18,205 nucleotides of DNA from CAZHMN01 sp964533705 (GTDB lineage Bacteria > Electryoneota > B3-LCP): positions 1-18,205 of the forward strand of contig CAZHMN010000058.1 of NCBI GenBank assembly GCA_964533705.1, in the 5' to 3' direction. The translations under genes and the position numbers were made by a program. Shown here piece after piece: positions 14,486 to 18,205 of this stretch (its first letter is position 1; every line of letters starts with the position of its first letter). The notes under the pieces are model-generated. The model was not told where the DNA came from and searched no databases. It was given only the letters and a program-made list of their open reading frames with translations.

Positions 14486-15922
14486 TCAATTCATTGTCGC
14501 AGTGATTCTGGATAAGTCAAATAGCGCAATTTCATTATTCGCTATCGTTATATTCCCGGTATTGCCATGGGGCGGCGTGAACGGTCCTACACCTGTCTCC
14601 CAGGTGATAGTTGCTGTGGCAATACCGCTGATGGAATAGATTGCAGAGAAGAATTTCTGAATTATGACATCATCGCCGACAGAAATCCCTTCGGCGGCCT
14701 CCAGAATAGCAGCCCGGACCGCGTCCTCACCATTTTCAGGGAATTCCTCTTCGGTATTTTCCGTCATTTGAACGTCTATCCAGACTAGAATTTCATTAGG
14801 CCGCGAAAATTTCACCTCTTGATCGGTACCCTGAGAATCGACGACAAATACAGATTCATCACCATGCGTTTCAATCCCCGCCGGTTTCAACTCCCAAATC
14901 TTCTCGGCAATATCCTGATCGGCTCCCCCTTGAACTATGCATTCAAATGCGTGTGCTGGTAGATCTCCAATAGGTGTATCAGTCCGGTTCTCTTCGATCA
15001 TAACGGCTATAACATTTGCGACGTCCTGAAGCAGGTGAGCTCGAATTGAATCAATAGTTCCCGATCCTACGAGAGCGATTGATTCGGCACGGCGGATTCG
15101 AAGTTCTACGTCCGTCTCGGTATTGCGACCGATAATACCGTCAATGTAATTGATAATCGAGTCGACGCCGGATACGGGCGTTTCGATTTGCGTTAATGTC
15201 TCAGCCAACGCTAGAACAGGTCCTGTATTGACTGCCGCAAAATTCCCAAATGAGGCGATTTCCTCCAAGCTAAAATGAGATTCGGATAGGGCACCAATGC
15301 TGAATGCAGTTTCCCCATCCGTGGAAACCATATGAATATCGGCGCCGTCAGCGGTGGCCGTGACGTTGGATTCTCCGGAATCAACCGATGCAGCCAGTGC
15401 TGAAGCAATCGTCTCAACCGGATCACCACCAGCATTGTCGTATTGATAATTATTTCCGTTGATCGTCAGTGTATAGGTATCACCTTGTATCGATGCGATG
15501 ACTTTGATTGTCGCGCCGGCCGCCGCACTCTGCCCTAGAGTTATATTTTCGGTTAACTGAAATACCTCTCCGGTATCTTCTACCGAACCCTTGAATCCGG
15601 TCGATACAGCCGTTCCCGAAGTTCCCCAAATCGCAACTAGAACAATTGTGCTGGTAGCCTGCAAGCGGGTTATCCCTGATAGGGCACAGACATTATCTAA
15701 GCTGAACCCTTCTGCGCTGGCCGGATACATAGCATAATAGGTATTTTCCAGCTCTTCCCAACTCTCGATTATGCCTTGAGATATCACACCGATCAATAGA
15801 CCGAATATGCTATCACCATCTAAATTGATGGTCCCGTATGCCCCTTGAAATAATTTCTGCAGATCGGATATAATCTCGGTCTGAAGCTTGCGGCTAAAAC
15901 CGTTATCGGATAATCCTGACAT
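14486..15922 (-). CDS. Baseplate J-like protein (wedge, P2 gpJ / Mu gp47 family)
   Basis: A 478-residue baseplate wedge protein. The N-terminal helices include GDSIFGLLIGVISQGIIESWE (36-56), followed by the usual SAEGFSLDNVCALSGITRLQ (69-88). The core J motif is GRNTETDVELRIRRAESI (265-282) plus ALVGSGTIDSIRAHLL (283-298). Residues about 144-210 (TYTLTING, ASALAAS, NVTATADGADI) look like a small beta-rich insert also seen in other phage virion proteins such as tail sheaths. The C-terminal part (VGDDVIIQKFFSAIYSI) is typical. It starts 2 nt after the stop of the gp25-like gene, so the baseplate genes are likely one transcript. Confidence 0.92.
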   Translation of the reverse strand: MSGLSDNGFSRKLQTEIISDLQKLFQGAYGTINLDGDSIFGLLIGVISQGIIESWEELENTYYAMYPASAEGFSLDNVCALSGITRLQATSTIVLVAIWGTSGTAVSTGFKGSVEDTGEVFQLTENITLGQSAAAGATIKVIASIQGDTYTLTINGNNYQYDNAGGDPVETIASALAASVDSGESNVTATADGADIHMVSTDGETAFSIGALSESHFSLEEIASFGNFAAVNTGPVLALAETLTQIETPVSGVDSIINYIDGIIGRNTETDVELRIRRAESIALVGSGTIDSIRAHLLQDVANVIAVMIEENRTDTPIGDLPAHAFECIVQGGADQDIAEKIWELKPAGIETHGDESVFVVDSQGTDQEVKFSRPNEILVWIDVQMTENTEEEFPENGEDAVRAAILEAAEGISVGDDVIIQKFFSAIYSISGIATATITWETGVGPFTPPHGNTGNITIANNEIALFDLSRITATMN

Positions 15923-15924
15923 GT

Positions 15925-16341
15925 CTAATCCTCGCTGGGATTAAAGGTCGTTGCCGGTATAGTCAAGGGTGAAACACTGAGAAGCTCTGTAGTATCCAAA
16001 ACCCCAAAAGTAGTCATAACTGAAAATTCGACGGTTAATGACCGGACAGATGCATCGATTTCCATCTCAAAACTGGTGATTTCCAGGACGTCCGCGACCT
16101 TCATAATTTCTGCTTTGATCACGCTTTCGATCAATGCCCGATCAATCTGTTTACCCAATACATTTTCAAAATAAGGAACGCCGAAATTCGTATTCAGGTA
16201 CCATTCACCCTGAAAGGTTAAAAGATGGATATGCATTTGCTGACGGACGCGCTCATTTCCATCGACCAGGGCAAGATCGTAATTCTCTAGAACCAGGTCG
16301 CTTATATCCAAATCGATTTTCAAGTCGCTTATGTCCGCCAT
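15925..16341 (-). CDS. Baseplate wedge protein, gp25-like / Mu gp46-like
   Basis: A 138-residue protein of the GpW/gp25 baseplate class. The diagnostic run is LALVDGNERVRQQMHIHLLT (23-42) then GEWYLNTNFGVPYFENVLGK (45-64), followed by a helix that begins IESVIKAEIMKVADV (71-85) and a beta region. In contractile tails this small protein sits in the inner wedge and links the hub to the sheath start. It lies directly upstream of the J-like gene, the conserved order. Its ATG shares one base with the stop of the preceding small gene (TAATG). The last 20 residues look extended and are less typical. Confidence 0.88.
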   Translation of the reverse strand: MADISDLKIDLDISDLVLENYDLALVDGNERVRQQMHIHLLTFQGEWYLNTNFGVPYFENVLGKQIDRALIESVIKAEIMKVADVLEITSFEMEIDASVRSLTVEFSVMTTFGVLDTTELLSVSPLTIPATTFNPSED

Positions 16342-16568
16342 TATGAGATCGTCCCGGTTTGAATAGGTGAAGGCGTGGGGCCAGTTTGAAACGAGAATTG
16401 AGCAGCAGGTATAGTTACGATGGCGCTGGCTGTAAAATGATCAACAATAGCCTGAGCGATTGCATCACAGGTGATCTGTAACTGGCCGTCATCTTCGTTG
16501 GCCACGCTGCCGGGTGCATTGAGTAAATTCTGCTTGATCGCAGCAGAAAGCGATTCAGCATTGAGCAT
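16341..16568 (-). CDS. Unknown 75-residue protein in the baseplate cluster
   Basis: I do not recognise this protein. Residues 1-48 are predicted helical (LSAAIKQNLLN, DAIAQAIVDHFTASA) and the remainder is extended and rich in T, P, Q and S (FQTGPTPSPIQTG). There is no membrane segment. It shares single-base TAATG-type overlaps with both neighbours, so it is clearly translated within the tail operon rather than spurious. Its fixed place between the spike and the gp25-like wedge suggests a minor baseplate or spike-associated component. Confidence 0.75.
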   Translation of the reverse strand: MLNAESLSAAIKQNLLNAPGSVANEDDGQLQITCDAIAQAIVDHFTASAIVTIPAAQFSFQTGPTPSPIQTGTIS

Positions 16569-17203
16569 TAGATTGATCCCTTAATCTGATCCAATTTCGA
16601 TTGTATCTGGCTCAGGGTTCCATCAATTGAAACCGAGAGCTGCTGAGGACCTATCGCCGTGGCTGTCACACTGGAAATCAAGGCGGCTAATAGTTGATCT
16701 AGAAGGTCAAGCAGCTCTGCGGATGCATTCCCCAAGGCGAATTTCCCGGTAGAGTCTATCCGGAACTTAGCGGCGTTAAACTTCAGCAGCACATCTGCAT
16801 TGTTTTCCGCTGGCCCGACATCCGTGAAAGGGTAAAGCCCCGGTATTGCTATAGCATCCGAGAGATCAAATTTGCGCCGGTCACCCGGCGCCACCTCACC
16901 ACCTAAAGACAGCCAATTTTCCAGAGCGCGCTCTATAAAAATGATGAGCACATAATCCCCTTTATTCACCGGGAAAGTTAAGCTGGCTCCACCACTGCGG
17001 GGGAAAATAACCGGCACGTTGACTATAACCGGCAAGGATAGTTCTTCACCATCCAAATAATGCTTTTTGAGCAACGGCTTTACGCTGGCCTTTTGCAATT
17101 GATAATCATACGTCTCAACCTGGCCGGGCAAAGCAGTATGGATTGATCCGGCGATGTACGAGTCGAATGCTGATTTGAATATTTCTGGAAAATCAAGACC
17201 CAT
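16568..17203 (-). CDS. Central tail spike / puncturing protein, Gp138 N-terminal domain family
   Basis: A 211-residue spike of the Gp138/gpV class. Residues about 25-105 form the OB-fold: ALPGQVETYDYQLQKASVKP (24-43), LPVIVNVPVIFPRSGGASLT (57-76), VNKGDYVLIIFIERALENWL (79-98) and a characteristic GEVAPGDRRKFDLSDAIAIPG (102-122). The C-terminal half (ADVLLKF, KFRIDSTGKFALGNASAELL, then a helical end) should trimerise into a beta-spike with a helical tip. The spike sits under the hub and pierces the outer layer when the sheath contracts. It begins 2 nt after the hub stop. Length is typical of compact spikes. Confidence 0.87.
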   Translation of the reverse strand: MGLDFPEIFKSAFDSYIAGSIHTALPGQVETYDYQLQKASVKPLLKKHYLDGEELSLPVIVNVPVIFPRSGGASLTFPVNKGDYVLIIFIERALENWLSLGGEVAPGDRRKFDLSDAIAIPGLYPFTDVGPAENNADVLLKFNAAKFRIDSTGKFALGNASAELLDLLDQLLAALISSVTATAIGPQQLSVSIDGTLSQIQSKLDQIKGSI

Positions 17204-17205
17204 GA

Positions 17206-18051
17206 TTATTGCTCTTCGAAGACTTCAACAATCGAATTCCATTCGTAGCCGTGCGTGTCGCCACGGTGCAGCACCGTTTCAACGGTATAATTTCCATTCA
17301 CTTCTTCGCTCTGCACCGAGACAATCCCTCTGGGTATGATTTGCGGCTGCAAAAGGCACCGTAAGCGCCACCCTGAGGGACGCTGAACTCCGTCTAAATT
17401 GTTCTCGATTGCCTCAATGTATTCTGGTGATCCCAGTAGACCACTCTCCGGCGATAATAGAATTGCTTCGGTTTGATTGTTGCCCAGCTGCGGCACGATC
17501 TGAATTTCATTGTTCTGGATCGACCATGAGGCATCCAGGGATTGAGCTACTCTATCTAAGGCATCAGCAGCCAGGCCCACAAAACTCCAGCCGTTGGCAT
17601 ACTCCTTATCAGTCGTGATCGTAAATTCACCGGCTGAAATACCGGGCAATTTCGAAGCGATTTCTTCTAATATTTCAGTCGCAGACGCTCCCGGTGAAAA
17701 TGAGAGAGCAATTCTGGTCTGTCGCAAGACTTTTTCACCATCCCCAGCTTCGATGTGCGAAATACGGTCAGGGGGATTGATAATATGCTGAAAACGGTCC
17801 ACATCCCCCCGGAATATTTCCATTGAGCCAGCACTTTCGGCGTAACCCGCATTGACGATGATTTTATTCTGGGTTCCACTGATCTCCTCGCGGGTACTAT
17901 CGCCTAAATTGTACAGATCGACCGTGGCCGAATTGATCGTTCTGGTAGCGGTCTTATCCACCCTAAATGAAATTCGTATCCCCTCGATGTGTTTTCCCTC
18001 CCCCCCTTCGGGGCCAATATCAACCGATATGACGCGGTCAAAAAGGCTCAT
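17206..18051 (-). CDS. Tail hub protein (T4 gp27 / Mu gp44-like)
   Basis: A 281-residue hub candidate. The N-terminus IRISFRVDKTATRTINSATV followed by DLYNLGDSTREEI is the typical opening of phage hub barrels (a strand pair binding the tube, then YNL). GDVDRFQHIINPPDRISHIEAGDGE is the second strand set, and ATEILEEIASKLPGI begins the LysM-like helical insertion. The C-terminal part with NGNYTVETVLHRGDTHGYEW resembles the usual hub ending. Trimers would join the tail tube to the spike encoded next. Its ATG overlaps the stop of the preceding gene as ATGA. The call rests on family resemblance and gene order, not on a short diagnostic motif. Confidence 0.8.
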   Translation of the reverse strand: MSLFDRVISVDIGPEGGEGKHIEGIRISFRVDKTATRTINSATVDLYNLGDSTREEISGTQNKIIVNAGYAESAGSMEIFRGDVDRFQHIINPPDRISHIEAGDGEKVLRQTRIALSFSPGASATEILEEIASKLPGISAGEFTITTDKEYANGWSFVGLAADALDRVAQSLDASWSIQNNEIQIVPQLGNNQTEAILLSPESGLLGSPEYIEAIENNLDGVQRPSGWRLRCLLQPQIIPRGIVSVQSEEVNGNYTVETVLHRGDTHGYEWNSIVEVFEEQ

Positions 18052-18205
18052 ATTTCCGCCACAGGAATGTATTTCAAGTAGACAGTTCCATTCGGTAAAT
18101 CATTCCGGCCAATCGTAGTTAATTCTCCCGTTGGATCAACTGCATACAACTCACCCGGCAGTCCGCCCATCCAAGCGTAATCGTGGATCAATTCGTAATC
18201 CAGCA
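18048..18205 (-). CDS. Probable baseplate plug protein, C-terminal 51-52 residues (partial)
   Basis: The - strand frame reads from the window edge to a TGA at 18050-18048 that overlaps the hub start as ATGA. The visible end contains DYELIHDYAWMGGLPGELYA followed by VDPTG and GRNDLPNGTVYLKYI. Small plug proteins that sit inside the hub of myophages such as Pam3 are encoded in this position and often end with a P-G-x-L-x-A/V-D-x-x-G stretch and a terminal hydrophobic strand. Only the tail is visible, so the assignment is tentative. The 5' part lies outside the window. Confidence 0.5.
   Translation of the reverse strand, partial: LDYELIHDYAWMGGLPGELYAVDPTGELTTIGRNDLPNGTVYLKYIPVAEI

Overview
The window joins a bacterial core-gene operon on the + strand (1-9977) to part of a contractile-tail phage module on the - strand (10219-18205). 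A tRNA-Pro gene and its terminator lie between them. The organism is a bacterium that I cannot name. The order infB-rbfA-nrnA-truB-ribF-rpsO-pnp-M16 peptidase-dut, with a NodB-type deacetylase nearby, combines traits seen in Firmicutes and in Deltaproteobacteria-like or FCB-like lineages. I lean towards a Gram-negative delta/FCB-type or uncultured lineage, with low confidence.

Host part. The 3' end of infB is followed by rbfA, an nrnA-like DHH phosphoesterase, truB, ribF, rpsO and pnp, then an M16 zinc peptidase, alanine dehydrogenase, dut and a polysaccharide deacetylase. Most neighbours overlap (4, 20, 20, 13, 8, 38, 1 and 4 bp), so this reads as one translationally coupled operon for translation initiation, ribosome maturation, tRNA pseudouridylation, flavin cofactors and RNA decay. 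Breaks lie before rpsO (53 bp) and between rpsO and pnp (78 bp, with two mutually exclusive hairpins). The deacetylase has no ATG, GTG or TTG start. Its most likely start is a CTG that overlaps the stop of a 33-codon ORF, which itself begins on the dut stop. A sigma70-like promoter then precedes a small MerR regulator, whose stop codon lies 3 nt from tRNA-Pro(GGG).

Junction. tRNA-Pro is intact and followed by a perfect 12-bp terminator hairpin. Between it and the first phage gene are three copies of GGGTGAG, two of them 11 bp apart, which resemble integrase arm-type sites. The phage genes lie on the 3' side of the tRNA, the usual geometry for integration into a tRNA 3' end.

Phage part, in transcription order (right to left): C-terminus of a probable baseplate plug, tail hub, Gp138-type spike, an unknown 75-residue protein, a gp25/Mu gp46-like wedge protein, a baseplate J protein, a LamG-DUF2612 fusion, a 751-residue tail fibre/spike with a long QVNAS repeat array and a Peptidase_G2-type self-cleaving C-terminus, a small membrane protein (possible holin) and an M15 endolysin. 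Together they make baseplate, receptor-binding and lysis parts of a myovirus-like particle. No capsid, terminase or integrase gene is visible, so a complete prophage, a remnant and a tailocin all remain possible. The most distinctive object is the fibre: its repeats change from nearly cysteine-free to a register-matched column of cysteines about a third of the way along.
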